Assembly (NCBI RefSeq): GCF_002860205.1
Contig: NZ_PGVB01000003.1
Span: forward strand, 53,458 to 117,457
Length of the DNA stretch: 64,000 nt
Reading direction: 5' to 3'
DNA from: Bacillus sp. T33-2
GTDB taxonomy: Bacteria; Bacillota; Bacilli; Bacillales; Cytobacillaceae
The notes under the pieces: model-generated
The model's database searches: none
Seen by the model: only the letters and a program-made list of their open reading frames with translations
Told to the model about the DNA's origin: nothing
Made by a program: the position numbers and the translations under genes
Shown: one piece after another, positions 8,728-18,315 of the stretch
Layout of the letters: each line of letters opens with the position of its first letter
How positions within the stretch are numbered: position 1 is the first letter of the stretch

Positions 8728-9615
8728 ATGATGAACGTAATAGAAATAAACAACTTAACCAAAACTTACGGCAAGGCAAGGGGAATATCTGATATTAGTT
8801 TCAATGTCGGGCAGGGTGAAATTTTCGGGTTCATCGGACCTAATGGAGCTGGGAAGTCGACTACGATTCGCACCTTATTATCGCTCATTTACCCAACCAG
8901 CGGCAGCGCCACCATTTTTGGGAAAGACTGTATTCGATTTGCCCCAGAAATAAAAAAGGAAGTTGGCTATTTACCATCAGAAGTTTTTTACTATGACAAT
9001 ATGAAAGTAAAAGAGCTATTAAAATACTCAGCCAGCTTTTATAAAAAGGATTGCAGTAGGAGAATCAAAGAGTTGGTAGAAATAATGGACTTGGATCTCA
9101 ATAAAAAAATTGACGACCTTTCCTTAGGAAACAAGAAGAAGGTAGGCATTGTCCAAGGCCTCCTCCATGAACCGAAACTCATTATTTTAGATGAACCGAC
9201 GAGCGGGCTTGACCCATTAATGCAGCAAAAATTTTTTGAACTATTAAAGGAAGAGAACAAAAAAGGTGCTACAATTCTATTTTCGTCCCACATCCTCAGC
9301 GAGGTTCAAAGGTTATGTGACCGTGTCGCCATCATAAAAGAAGGCAAAATCGTCACGGTAGAAAAAATCAGCACATTACAAGAAAACAATTATAAAAAGT
9401 TTAAAATTGAAACCAAATCAGCCTTGGACAAGAATTATTTCCAATTCAGCGGGGTCAATAAATTAGAGGTTAAAAATAACGTCACCACCTTTTTATTCAG
9501 GGGCAACATCAATACGATGATGAGAAGAATCGCTGAAATTGAAATAGACAATCTGTGGGTTGAAGAGCCGGACCTTGAGGAGATTTTTATGCATTATTAC
9601 GAAAAGGAGGCCTAG
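8728..9615 (+). CDS. ABC transporter ATP-binding protein (ABC-2 exporter)
   Basis: A 295-residue cytoplasmic ATPase that powers export through the two membrane proteins encoded next. Walker A is GPNGAGKST (about residues 38-46), the signature is the slightly unusual LSLGN, and Walker B is LIILDEPTSGLDP followed by the H-loop SSHIL. A C-terminal extension of about 80 residues is typical of drug or bacteriocin resistance ABC-2 ATPases. AAGGGGG precedes the ATG. It is in one operon with the tetR-type gene and two permeases. The substrate is unknown. Confidence 0.9.
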   Translation: MMNVIEINNLTKTYGKARGISDISFNVGQGEIFGFIGPNGAGKSTTIRTLLSLIYPTSGSATIFGKDCIRFAPEIKKEVGYLPSEVFYYDNMKVKELLKYSASFYKKDCSRRIKELVEIMDLDLNKKIDDLSLGNKKKVGIVQGLLHEPKLIILDEPTSGLDPLMQQKFFELLKEENKKGATILFSSHILSEVQRLCDRVAIIKEGKIVTVEKISTLQENNYKKFKIETKSALDKNYFQFSGVNKLEVKNNVTTFLFRGNINTMMRRIAEIEIDNLWVEEPDLEEIFMHYYEKEA

Positions 9616-9621
9616 GAAACG

Positions 9622-10419
9622 ATGAATATCTTTATGCATGAATTGAAAGTGTATCGAAAGTCAACGATCATATGGTCATTGTCATTAATTGTGATCATCA
9701 TTCTTTTTATGTCGATGTATTCTTCGTTTGCTTCGGATGCAGAGGAGTTCATAAAAATATTGGAAAATTATCCAGAAGCAATAAAAAACGCATTCGGGTT
9801 GAATCAAGAAAATTTCTTTACGATTCTAGGATTCTATAGTTTTCCAATATCATTTATTACTCTTTGCGCAGCCATCCAGGCGATGATTATCGGCACTTCC
9901 ATTGTCAGCAAGGAAGCCCGTGAAAAAACAGCGGACTTTTTGCTAACGAAGCCTGTTACCCGTACGGAAGTTTTGACAGCCAAGTTATTGGCAGCGTTGG
10001 TTTCGATTGTCGTGACGTATATCTTTTATTTCGTTGCAGCCAGCTATGTAGCATTACAGGTCAAGACTGATAATTTTAGCTTGAAAATTTTCTTTTTACT
10101 TTCGCTTACCATTTTATTCATTCAACTAATATTCCTGGCTTTAGGGGTCATCATTTCTGTTATGGTTCAAAAGATCAAATCCGTGCTCACCGTCTCGCTT
10201 GCTACCGTTTTTGCTTTCTATTTTTTAGGACTGTTTAGTGATACGACCGGCGATGAAGTGAAACGTTATTTTTCTCCATTTAAATATTTCGACACCACCT
10301 ATATCATGAAACATTCCAGCTATGAAGCATCATTTTTGATTGCTGGTGCCGTGATTATTATTGTTGCCATTGCAGCCAGTTATGTCGTCTATCTCAAGAA
10401 GGATATCCATGCTGTTTAA
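9622..10419 (+). CDS. ABC-2 family permease subunit A
   Basis: A 265-residue membrane protein with about six transmembrane helices, ABC-2 type, starting six bases after the ATPase stop with AGGAGG overlapping the end of that gene. The stretch KEAREKTADFLLTKPVTR between helices 2 and 3 is the characteristic cytoplasmic coupling segment of this permease subgroup. The same segment occurs in the next gene, so the two permeases are paralogues and probably form a heterodimer. Confidence 0.88.
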   Translation: MNIFMHELKVYRKSTIIWSLSLIVIIILFMSMYSSFASDAEEFIKILENYPEAIKNAFGLNQENFFTILGFYSFPISFITLCAAIQAMIIGTSIVSKEAREKTADFLLTKPVTRTEVLTAKLLAALVSIVVTYIFYFVAASYVALQVKTDNFSLKIFFLLSLTILFIQLIFLALGVIISVMVQKIKSVLTVSLATVFAFYFLGLFSDTTGDEVKRYFSPFKYFDTTYIMKHSSYEASFLIAGAVIIIVAIAASYVVYLKKDIHAV

Positions 10420-10464
10420 GAATGCCGGCTTTGCGTGTGGAAGTTAAATAGAGGGGGTTTGGTG

Positions 10465-11262
10465 ATGAATATATTTTTAAAAGAATTGCGGTCTCATCGA
10501 AAATCGCTCATATTTTGGTGTATCGGTGCCTTCCTGATGGTCGCATCTGGGATGACTAAATTTGATGCGTATTCGTCATCGGGTCAATCGATCAATGATT
10601 TGATGGCAGATATCCCAACATCGTTGCGGGCAGTATTGGGACTCAGCGATTTAGATTTAACGAAGGCGGGCGACTACTATGGCATGCTTTTTCTCTATTT
10701 ATTGCTGATGGCAACTATTCATGCGGCAATGCTCGGAGCAACCATTATTGCCAAAGAAGAACGGGATAAAACATCCGAGTTTTTATTCGTGAAACCAGTA
10801 TCAAGAAATAAAGTCATTACTGCGAAGTTATTGGCAGCATTCACAAATATCGTGATCTTTAATTTCGCAACCTTCATTTCGTCCATTATTCTTTTAGGTC
10901 AATACAGCGATGATAAGGCGGTGAATGGTGAAATCGCCATCTTAATGGCGGCAATGTTCATTTTGCAGGTATTGTTTATGGTTATAGGCAGTGCGCTCGC
11001 TGCTGTAAAAAAGAAACCAAAGACAGCTGCAACATCAGCTGCAGGAATCCTGCTGATTACGTATATGTTATCAATCGTGATTGATTTGAATGAGAATATT
11101 GAAGGCTTAAGATATTTTACACCATTTAAATATTTTGAAGCGAAAAATGTAATGTATGGCGGCGGCTTTAATGTAGTCTTTGTTGTAATTTCACTCATAT
11201 TGGTCCTGTCACTTTTGGCCGCAACCTATGTTTATTATAAAAAAAGAGATTTGAATGCTTAA
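10465..11262 (+). CDS. ABC-2 family permease subunit B
   Basis: A 265-residue paralogue of the preceding permease, with the matching segment KEERDKTSEFLFVKPVSR and about six membrane helices. I choose ATG 10465 (GAGGGGG upstream) over an in-frame start at 10435, which has no ribosome site. It is the last gene of the tetR-ABC operon. The gene pair probably arose by duplication and makes a heterodimeric exporter of unknown substrate. Confidence 0.86.
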   Translation: MNIFLKELRSHRKSLIFWCIGAFLMVASGMTKFDAYSSSGQSINDLMADIPTSLRAVLGLSDLDLTKAGDYYGMLFLYLLLMATIHAAMLGATIIAKEERDKTSEFLFVKPVSRNKVITAKLLAAFTNIVIFNFATFISSIILLGQYSDDKAVNGEIAILMAAMFILQVLFMVIGSALAAVKKKPKTAATSAAGILLITYMLSIVIDLNENIEGLRYFTPFKYFEAKNVMYGGGFNVVFVVISLILVLSLLAATYVYYKKRDLNA

Positions 11263-11347
11263 TGGAAAAAACCGTCAATTCGGTCTTTTTACATTTCATT
11301 TCAAGTCTAAGTGGTTTTAATCCCTTTGTGGTCTAAAATCACCTCGT

Positions 11348-11389
11348 AAAAAGGCCCCGAATTTATGAAATTGAATTCGGGGGCTTTTT
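11348..11389. terminator. Bidirectional-type terminator after the ABC operon
   Basis: AAAGGCCCCGAATTT and GAATTCGGGGGCTTTTT form a strong stem flanked by A and T runs. A weaker candidate, CCGTCAATTCGG followed by TCTTTTT, lies just after the permease stop at about 11270-11290. Confidence 0.7.
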
Positions 11390-11555
11390 ACGTCCAGCGC
11401 TTGCCATTACGGCTTTGCGTATTAGGAATTCCAATTGTAAATACGATGTTTAGTGCGAATGCACAATATTATTTGTTAGATTATCAATTGTTAAAGTACC
11501 ATTATGCTACTATACTGAAAGCGTATTCAATTAAAAGGCTTTTAAAAAAGGATTG

Positions 11556-11933
11556 GAATGCTAAAGTGATTGTTGACAAACTTGGCGGGACGAAAGCCAT
11601 GCTGTCACTAGCATTTCAGGATTTTTCCTTGCACCAATCGCAGGTACATTAATTGCGGCCGCGACAGCATCGACTTTGACAGGTGTTATCCTGGCTACTG
11701 GCTCATTCTCGGGTGCCATTTTGAATACTGGGGTTGCACCGCTGGCAGCTGCAGTCATGACCCATGCGGGTGCTACAGTGATTGATCATCTGCCGCACGG
11801 AACTTACTTCCACGTTACACGCAATGCTATGAACATGACAATGAAAGACAGGATGAAGGTTGTCGGGTTTGAAAGCATTGTCGGGTTAACAATGACGATC
11901 ATAGCAGTAATATTATTTGGTTTTATTTTATAA
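11556..11933 (+). pseudogene. Remnant of a GntP-like permease, 3' end only
   Basis: The last 85 codons (from about 11676) encode a clean membrane-protein C-terminus, with GSFSGAILNTGVAP, THAGATVIDHLPHGTYFH and two further hydrophobic stretches. Upstream, the peptide ISGFFLAPIAGTLIAAATAS is in frame, while VDKLGGTKAMLSLA just before it is in another frame; one lost base near 11615 explains this. No N-terminal two-thirds can be found before the ABC operon terminator. I infer a truncated anion/gluconate-type permease that once accompanied glycerate kinase. Family assignment is tentative. Confidence 0.6.
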
Positions 11934-11949
11934 AAATGGGGTGTTAACA

Positions 11950-13086
11950 ATGGGGAAAACATTTTTATTGGCTCCAGATTCGTTTAAGGAAAGCATGACG
12001 GCAAAAGAAGTTTGTGAAGCAATGGAAATCGGGATCAAAAGAGCCATACCGGATGCCGAATGCATCCATGTTCCAATGGCGGATGGCGGTGAGGGCACCG
12101 TACAGTCGTTGGTCGATGCAACAGGCGGCACACTGATCCAAAAAGAGGTTACCGGGCCGCTTGGCACACCAGTCAAGGCGCAGTATGGAATTTTGGGCGA
12201 TGGCAGGACAGGCGTCATTGAAATGGCGTCAGCGAGCGGAATTCACCATGTGACGAAGGAAACAAAAAATCCTATGGTGACAACCACCTATGGTACTGGC
12301 GAGTTAATCAGGGATTGTATCGAACAAGGCATTACAGACATCATCCTGGGCATTGGAGGAAGTGCCACGAATGATGGCGGCACTGGAATGGCAGCAGCAA
12401 TGGGGTATAAACTCCTGGATAAAGAAGGGAAGGAACTGCCACTGGGCGGCGGATATTTAGGGGAACTTCATACCATTGATACTTCTGATGTCATACCACA
12501 ATTAAAAAATATAAACATTTTAGTAGCGTCGGACGTAACCAATCCATTGTGCGGAGAACGCGGGGCATCAGCTGTTTTTGGACCGCAAAAAGGTGCTACT
12601 CCTGAAATGGTACAAATTCTGGATCGAAATTTGAGGCACTATGGCAATATTGTAAAAGAGCAGCTTGGCATCGACGTGGTGGATGTGCCTGGTGCAGGCG
12701 GAGCTGGCGGTCTAGGTGCAGGACTGCTCGCTTTCACCAACTCTACAATGAAAAAAGGAATCGAAATCGTCATCGAGTATACAAATTTAAAAGAAAAACT
12801 GGAAAATGTGGATTTCGTTTTCACAGGTGAAGGCGGCATCGATTTCCAGACGAAATTTGGCAAGGCCCCGTACGGCGTTGCCCAGGCAGCCAAAAGTGTC
12901 AACAACGATATTAAGGTGATTGCACTGGCAGGATACGTGGGCCAGGATGTTGAAGCATTATATGATGAAGGCTTTGACGCCATTTTTGGAATCGTACCAG
13001 GTGCAGCAGTTATTGAAACCTTACTTTCGCAAGGCAAAGAAAATGTGGCACGTACATCTGAAAGCATTGCCAGATTGTTAAAATGA
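11950..13086 (+). CDS. glxK: Glycerate kinase (GlxK/GarK family)
   Basis: This enzyme phosphorylates D-glycerate with ATP to a phosphoglycerate, feeding glycerate from glucarate, galactarate or glyoxylate breakdown into glycolysis. The 378-residue length, N-terminal APDSFKESMTA, GIGGSATNDGGTGMA and FTGEGGIDFQT are typical of the family. I use ATG 11950; the upstream in-frame start at 11917 overlaps the permease remnant. The neighbours are the permease remnant and a CdaR-type regulator, the usual glycerate/sugar-diacid context, but the cognate transporter is broken here. Confidence 0.92.
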   Translation: MGKTFLLAPDSFKESMTAKEVCEAMEIGIKRAIPDAECIHVPMADGGEGTVQSLVDATGGTLIQKEVTGPLGTPVKAQYGILGDGRTGVIEMASASGIHHVTKETKNPMVTTTYGTGELIRDCIEQGITDIILGIGGSATNDGGTGMAAAMGYKLLDKEGKELPLGGGYLGELHTIDTSDVIPQLKNINILVASDVTNPLCGERGASAVFGPQKGATPEMVQILDRNLRHYGNIVKEQLGIDVVDVPGAGGAGGLGAGLLAFTNSTMKKGIEIVIEYTNLKEKLENVDFVFTGEGGIDFQTKFGKAPYGVAQAAKSVNNDIKVIALAGYVGQDVEALYDEGFDAIFGIVPGAAVIETLLSQGKENVARTSESIARLLK

Positions 13087-13090
13087 TAAT

Positions 13091-13127
13091 GAAAACAACA
13101 CATCCTTGATTGGGGTGTGTTGTTTTC
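13091..13127. terminator. Bidirectional terminator between glxK and cdaR-like gene
   Basis: GAAAACAACACA and TGTGTTGTTTTC form a 12-bp perfect stem with a short loop. It lies between convergent genes and serves both, overlapping the stop codon of the reverse-strand gene. Confidence 0.8.
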
Positions 13128-14154
13128 ATTTCACCCGATTCACCAACATAAAAATCAGTTCCACGAGTTCCAATATATTTTTCGGGTCTTTCCCTGTGAT
13201 TTTATGGATTCTGCTTAATCTGTAGTTCAATGTATTCCTGTGGATAATAAGCCGGCTTGCCGTTTCATTGGCGTTCAGGTTACAGCTTAAATAAACCTGA
13301 AGCGTTTTTATTAATTCATCATGACTCTCAAGTAAATAGGCCGGCCCTTCTGCTTTTGGGTCTTCCCTCAGCAGCATGGAAAGATCGGCAATAAATTCAC
13401 ATCTCGCATAGGAAATGACTTTTTCATCCGAAAATACTCCCTTTAATACACGCATGGCAGCTTTGGCTTGCAAGAACCCCTCGGAAATTTTATCATTCCA
13501 TTTGCTAATGGAAATCAACGCATCAGGATACTGAGTGTCAATCTGTTCCTGCAGGCCATCCATCTTATCCTCTTCCTGAACAACAATGCAGAGCGAGTGA
13601 CTGGATGTTTTAAAGGAAGGGAAATTTTTAATGGTATCCTCATCAATCTCATTAGGAAATTCCACATACACGATTTGAGAAGTTTTTTTTAACTGGATGC
13701 CATAGGCTTGGGCCTGGTCTGTCAGTTCTTTCGAGTAGAGTGTATCCGGATCTGTAATTAAGTTAATAAACTTCTGTCTCAGGTTTTTTTCCAGATTCTC
13801 TTTTTCCATTGCAGCGCTTTGTTCGATTAATAAATTAACAGCTGACTTAACAAGGTTTCCGAATGGCCTTGTTTCTTTAACCTGGCCACTGATCCCTACG
13901 ATTCCGACGATGGAGCCACGCAATTCGATCGGCAAGTTAATGCCCTTCTTTACGAATTCTTCATCCTTATGGATTTCGACTACTTTCTTTTGTTTAATGG
14001 CAGCCACCGCACCCTGATGCAGCGTGCCTATCCTTTCTTTGTCTCCACTGCCAATAATAATACCAGTTCTATCCATAATATTTATATTATAAGGAATGTC
14101 TTTCATCATTTTATCAACAATGTTTTGAGCCTGATTATACGTCAATTCATACAT
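13126..14154 (-). CDS. cdaR: CdaR family sugar diacid utilisation regulator
   Basis: A 342-residue activator-type regulator. The N-terminal half is the sugar-diacid recognition domain (NIMDRTGIIIGSGDKERIGT..HQGA), and the C-terminus holds the PucR-type helix-turn-helix (ETASRLIIHRNTLNYRLSRI, about residues 292-312). By family knowledge it responds to glycerate or sugar diacids and activates glycerate kinase and permease genes. It converges on glxK. GAGGGAG precedes the ATG on the reverse strand. Since the adjacent permease is only a remnant, its regulon may now be reduced to the kinase. Confidence 0.88.
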   Translation of the reverse strand: MYELTYNQAQNIVDKMMKDIPYNINIMDRTGIIIGSGDKERIGTLHQGAVAAIKQKKVVEIHKDEEFVKKGINLPIELRGSIVGIVGISGQVKETRPFGNLVKSAVNLLIEQSAAMEKENLEKNLRQKFINLITDPDTLYSKELTDQAQAYGIQLKKTSQIVYVEFPNEIDEDTIKNFPSFKTSSHSLCIVVQEEDKMDGLQEQIDTQYPDALISISKWNDKISEGFLQAKAAMRVLKGVFSDEKVISYARCEFIADLSMLLREDPKAEGPAYLLESHDELIKTLQVYLSCNLNANETASRLIIHRNTLNYRLSRIHKITGKDPKNILELVELIFMLVNRVK

Positions 14155-14223
14155 AGCTGAAGCTCCCTCATGATCACATGGCTAAATTGTAGCATCTGGA
14201 TTTTTGAATATAAAGTCCGGAAT

Positions 14224-14262
14224 GTGTCGCCTGGTCTCATTAAGCTGCCAGGCTTTGGACAC
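14224..14262. other. Hairpin in the cdaR / two-component intergenic region
   Basis: GTGTC...GCCTGG at the left and CCAGGC...GACAC at the right form an interrupted inverted repeat between two divergently transcribed genes. It could be an operator or a structured leader. No family recognised. Confidence 0.3.
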
Positions 14263-14482
14263 GCATAGGTTATCACTAGTGAAAATCCAAGGAGTTTAAA
14301 TTTTGTTGGAATTCATACTATACTCATTCTTATCTATAGTATATTAATAATATATACGGGTAAATTCGTTGGCCAAAAACTCACAATCTGGTGTTCAATA
14401 GGTCACAGTGGCAAACATCGATTACTATGCACGGGTGGCACAAGGCTTTTTTATGAAAAAATAAAAAGAATGGGGGCATGAA

Positions 14483-15652
14483 ATGAGCGAAAAAAAGGGA
14501 GTAAAGGTTCTATTTGGATCGGTAGAAATCGCGGTGTTTTGCTTCCGCATATTGTTTTATATTTTTGCGTTTCTTGATTTGTATGTTGAGAGGAACACTT
14601 TCGAGCCATACTTACTAAGTGTTATATGGATTTTTACCGCAATGCTTGCCCCGTTATGCTTTTGGATCCCGTTTTTCATACATAAACGTACACAGTTCGT
14701 AGTAGCAGAGTTATTGATGAGCGGTTCATTGGCGATTTTGGTTTACGCAACAGTTGAAGAATATTCGAGTATTTTTATCATGGCATCGCTGACCATCGCC
14801 TTTCATCTTGAAAAACGCTATTATTGGATGCTTGCCGTACTGGCTTTATTTCCCTTCATGGAATTTTTCTTTAAGGGTGTGAATACACAATATGAAAACC
14901 CTTACTTCGGCATATTTTTTCAATGGTTATTCCTCGCGATCGGTTTTTGCCTCAACCTGATGATCACTTCCTACAGGAAAACAGAAACATTAAACCGGAT
15001 TATTGAAGAACAAAATCAAACGCTTGTCCAGTACGCGAAGCAGATTGAAACCCTTACACAGGTAGAGGAACGGAACCGGATGGCCCGGGATTTGCATGAT
15101 ACTCTGGGGCATTCTTTCATATCATATATCATGGGGCTTGATGCAGTCAGTTATTTAATAGATTCAAATAAAGAAGAAGCGAAGAAAAAAATAGCCGAGC
15201 TACGGGACCACACCGCAGCAAGTCTGGAACAGATAAGGGAAACAATCCATGAAATCGGGGCCGAGACTGATATTTTGCTAACCAGCAATTTTTCAGCAAT
15301 TATTGATGAATTCTCGAATTATACGAATACAAAGGTGTCTTTTTCAAGAGAAGGAGAGGAGGATGTGCTGCATCATCCGATGAGAATGGCTCTTCTCAGA
15401 TGTCTGCAGGAGTGTTTGACGAACGCGAAAAGGCATGGCCACGCAACGGAAATCTCCGTCTGTCTCTCCTTCAGGGAAAGTTTAGTCAGGTTAATCATCA
15501 ATGATAACGGCGTTGGGACAGATTCAGTACGGTACGGGTTCGGGCTGAAATCGATGAAGCAGCGTGTGGAAGCATTGAACGGTGAGCTTATCGTCACTTC
15601 TGCTTTGAACAGTGGAACAACGGTCGACTGCCAAATTCCATTTCGGAGGTAA
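14483..15652 (+). CDS. NarL-type sensor histidine kinase
   Basis: A 389-residue membrane kinase. Five to six hydrophobic segments fill residues 15-165, followed by a short coiled coil, a HisKA_3 dimerisation/phosphoacceptor domain (ARDLHDTLGHS, His205) and a HATPase domain (ECLTNAKRHG as N box, DNGVG as G1, GFGLKSMKQR). It resembles DesK/LiaS-type kinases that sense membrane or cell-envelope state. GGGGG is upstream of the ATG. The response regulator gene follows after three bases, so the two are co-translated partners. Confidence 0.92.
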   Translation: MSEKKGVKVLFGSVEIAVFCFRILFYIFAFLDLYVERNTFEPYLLSVIWIFTAMLAPLCFWIPFFIHKRTQFVVAELLMSGSLAILVYATVEEYSSIFIMASLTIAFHLEKRYYWMLAVLALFPFMEFFFKGVNTQYENPYFGIFFQWLFLAIGFCLNLMITSYRKTETLNRIIEEQNQTLVQYAKQIETLTQVEERNRMARDLHDTLGHSFISYIMGLDAVSYLIDSNKEEAKKKIAELRDHTAASLEQIRETIHEIGAETDILLTSNFSAIIDEFSNYTNTKVSFSREGEEDVLHHPMRMALLRCLQECLTNAKRHGHATEISVCLSFRESLVRLIINDNGVGTDSVRYGFGLKSMKQRVEALNGELIVTSALNSGTTVDCQIPFRR

Positions 15653-15655
15653 AAA

Positions 15656-16330
15656 ATGAGCGACATTAAAGTGTTAATTGTTGATGATCAAGGACTTATC
15701 CGGGAGAGCCTCGGCATTGTCCTGAATATGGAAGCGAACCTGACGGTGGTGGGTCAGGCGAAGGATGGCCAGGAGGCGGTTGAATTGTGTGAAAGCCTTA
15801 TGCCGGATGTAGTGTTGATGGATATCAATATGCCTGTGATGGATGGAGTAAGCGCGACAAAATTAATTAAGGAAGCATGGCCGGATATTAAGGTTATCAT
15901 TCTTACTTCCTATCAGGATGTTGATTATGTTGTCAGTGCCCTGGCGAACGGGGCAGAGGGGTATTTGTTGAAGACTCTTCATCCACAGAGCCTTGCCAGC
16001 AGCATCCGTCTTGTCCATTCGGGCGGGACACTGGTAACGAAGGAAATGGCCGCAAGCCTGATTAACAGCAACCTCCAAAAGGAAGAAGAAATTCAAACCA
16101 AAAGCCAGACAGACCAGCGTTCAAACCTTATCCGCCAATACGGGCTCAGTGAACGGGAACTCGAAGTACTTCAGCTCCTTGCGCAGGGGCTCAGGAATAG
16201 CGATATTTCCGAGCGTTTATTTCTGAGCGGAGGAACTGTTAAAAACTATATCTCCAATATCTATGCGAAGCTGGAGGTAAAGGGACGCACAGCAGCTGCC
16301 AACAAGGCCAGAAGTGAAGGGTTTTTATAA
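15656..16330 (+). CDS. NarL/LuxR family response regulator
   Basis: A 224-residue regulator with a receiver domain (DD at 10-11, phosphorylation site Asp56 in VLMDINMP, Lys in the conserved LLK) and a C-terminal LuxR-type helix-turn-helix (LSERELEVLQLLAQGLRNSD...GGTVKNYISNIYAKLEVKGR). It partners the preceding kinase. GGAGG sits at the end of the kinase gene. The target genes are unknown; the beta-lactamase-fold hydrolase downstream is a possible one. Confidence 0.93.
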   Translation: MSDIKVLIVDDQGLIRESLGIVLNMEANLTVVGQAKDGQEAVELCESLMPDVVLMDINMPVMDGVSATKLIKEAWPDIKVIILTSYQDVDYVVSALANGAEGYLLKTLHPQSLASSIRLVHSGGTLVTKEMAASLINSNLQKEEEIQTKSQTDQRSNLIRQYGLSERELEVLQLLAQGLRNSDISERLFLSGGTVKNYISNIYAKLEVKGRTAAANKARSEGFL

Positions 16331-16360
16331 GAAATGTATGGATGGCCAATAGTCTATGAT

Positions 16361-16389
16361 AACTTGTCTCAGGACAGGTTATTTTTTTT
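16361..16389 (+). terminator. Terminator of the two-component operon
   Basis: AACTTGTC and GACAGGTT form an 8-bp stem with one G-T pair, then ATTTTTTTT. Confidence 0.65.
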
Positions 16390-16505
16390 ATATCTAAAAG
16401 TCAGAAAACAATTAACCGCAATGCTATCGATTGTGACTTTTCTTCACTCCTTCATATGACTCCTTTTTTCTACAATTTAAATATAAATTGGTGGAGGTCA
16501 TAGAA

Positions 16506-17612
16506 ATGAAGAAAATTTTGAAAGTATTAGCGGGCATCATTTGCAGCCTGATTATTTTTTCCATACCGGCGGCGTACTTATTTGGTAGTACGGTGCATGC
16601 CGACTTAAAAGGCACGAAAAAGGAAAAAGTAAATCAGTTTGTCGCACAATTTGCCAAAGAAAAGAAATTCAACGGTTCTGTTCTAGTGCTTCATAAAGGG
16701 AAGGTGCTCGTTGACGAATCATATGGCTATGCTGACCGGGAACAGAAAGTCCCTTTTAAAAATGACGAACTGTTCCCAATCGGATCGATCACAAAATCAA
16801 TGACGACAATTGCGATTCTGAAGCTGGAGGAAGAAGGCAATCTTTCAGTAGATGATAAGGTGTCCAAGTATGTTCCTGAATTTAAGTATGGCAATAAGAT
16901 CACGATCCATCAGCTTTTGAACCATAGCTCGGGCTTGGGAGATTATTTGACAATGAAGGATTACTCAAGGCCCTACAGTGACGAAGAAATTTTGAAATTA
17001 ATAAATAAAGAGCCTCTGCAATCCGAACCTGGTGAAAAATATGCATACGTCAACTCTGACTATTACTTGCTTGGGAAAATCATTGAAAAGGTATCCGGAG
17101 AAGAATATGAAGCCTATGTACAACACCATGTGTTTGACAAAGCGGGGATGTCCAATACTTTCTTCATGGACGATCAAAAACTTGACGTCAAAGGCTATGA
17201 AGAGGATAAACTGGTTAAAAATATTCATCCGTCACTCCTTTTTGCGCTTGGAAATGTGATTTCTACAAAGGATGATTTAGCAACATATATTGAGGCAGTC
17301 GAATCATACCAATTGCTTTCTAAATCACAGACGGATAAAATGCATGAGCCTTCGATTGAAACAGGGCTGGCTGGAAGCTACGGGTACGGCTGGTATGTCG
17401 CCAATAACCACATTTCCTTTAAAGAAAAACTGTATTCGCACGGGGGTTCCTTGCCCGGAATACGCTCAGGATTAATGCGGTATGAGGATCAGGATTTAAC
17501 AGTCGTCATTTTTAGCAATATGGGTGAAGCATGGAATTATTTCGCATTGGGCAACGAAATTGCTTCAATTGTGTTTGACAAACGTTTGTGGTTCTTTCAA
17601 AAACTTCAATAG
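16506..17612 (+). CDS. Serine hydrolase, class C beta-lactamase / penicillin-binding fold
   Basis: A 368-residue extracytoplasmic protein with an N-terminal signal-anchor helix (residues about 6-28). The active-site motifs of the family are present: SITK (SxxK) near residue 97, YVN (YxN) and HGG (in place of KTG) near residue 317. Members include D-aminopeptidases, esterases and peptidoglycan-related enzymes; resistance to beta-lactams is not implied. ATG 16506 is chosen because GGTGGAGG lies 9-10 bases upstream; an in-frame start six codons earlier lacks one. Confidence 0.87.
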   Translation: MKKILKVLAGIICSLIIFSIPAAYLFGSTVHADLKGTKKEKVNQFVAQFAKEKKFNGSVLVLHKGKVLVDESYGYADREQKVPFKNDELFPIGSITKSMTTIAILKLEEEGNLSVDDKVSKYVPEFKYGNKITIHQLLNHSSGLGDYLTMKDYSRPYSDEEILKLINKEPLQSEPGEKYAYVNSDYYLLGKIIEKVSGEEYEAYVQHHVFDKAGMSNTFFMDDQKLDVKGYEEDKLVKNIHPSLLFALGNVISTKDDLATYIEAVESYQLLSKSQTDKMHEPSIETGLAGSYGYGWYVANNHISFKEKLYSHGGSLPGIRSGLMRYEDQDLTVVIFSNMGEAWNYFALGNEIASIVFDKRLWFFQKLQ

Positions 17613-17636
17613 GCTTGGTTATAGCTAAACCTAAAA

Positions 17637-17675
17637 AGAAGCAGGGACCAAAAACGAGGTTCCTGCTTCTTTTAT
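17637..17675. terminator. Bidirectional terminator between convergent genes
   Basis: AGAAGCAGGGACC and GGTTCCTGCTTCT pair over 12-13 positions with one mismatch, followed by TTTATT. Confidence 0.75.
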
Positions 17676-17712
17676 TGCATTCAATGTAGTTCAATACATT
17701 GGGATAGTACAA

Positions 17713-18216
17713 TTACAGTGCTCCAGTCAACGGTTTCAGGCTGAAAGAGTCCAATGCTTGATTAACAAAATGTATATCATAAATTTTTTTCTCTAAACAG
17801 AACTGAATGATCAAATCAGAGGTGTCGCTGTCCGATAATGAGTAGCCGGCCAAGCTCAGGAGATCCTCGGTGTCTTCTTTATCCAGCTCAAGGGCTAACG
17901 CAAGAGCGATAATGGTATTTTTCCCGGGACGGTAGTTTGGATTGGATCGGATTTTTGAAAAATGTTTGCGGTCAATGCCCGCTCTTTTATAGATCTCTGA
18001 ATCGGTTGCACCTTTATTGTCGATAAAGCTGAACAAAACCTGTGCCAGAGTTGGCTTGCGATTGTTTTTAATGAAATCTTCCAGTTCACTATGCTGCCTG
18101 TTTTCATCAATATTGTAATCTATGAATTCGCAGGCTTTTAAACCTTGTAATTCCATTATATTTAAGTGACTGTCTATATACTCCTGCATTTCTTCCAGCA
18201 GCTTTTTATCGATCAT
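17713..18216 (-). CDS. Uncharacterised protein with a helix-turn-helix-like core
   Basis: A 167-residue cytoplasmic protein. The middle (about residues 60-125) reads like an XRE/phage-repressor fold: VLFSFIDNKGATDSEIYKRA, HFSKIRSNPNYRPGKNTIIA, LALELDKEDTEDLLSLAGY. The N-terminus is acidic and helical. No function is known to me. It is divergent from a vWA protein with a 99-base shared region, and this pairing suggests a functional or regulatory link. GGAGGTCGG lies upstream of the ATG on the reverse strand. Confidence 0.75.
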   Translation of the reverse strand: MIDKKLLEEMQEYIDSHLNIMELQGLKACEFIDYNIDENRQHSELEDFIKNNRKPTLAQVLFSFIDNKGATDSEIYKRAGIDRKHFSKIRSNPNYRPGKNTIIALALALELDKEDTEDLLSLAGYSLSDSDTSDLIIQFCLEKKIYDIHFVNQALDSFSLKPLTGAL

Positions 18217-18315
18217 AGGGCCGACCTCCCAAAATGTCGCTTAACAGGCGACCATATCATGGATGAACTCAGCTAATATTATAGCATGATTAATAACTTG
18301 AGAGGATGGGTTCAT

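Noticed and set aside
11365..11652. 95-codon forward frame before glycerate kinase
   Set aside because: Its start lies inside the terminator at 11348-11389; only its end overlaps the permease remnant, which I call as a pseudogene.
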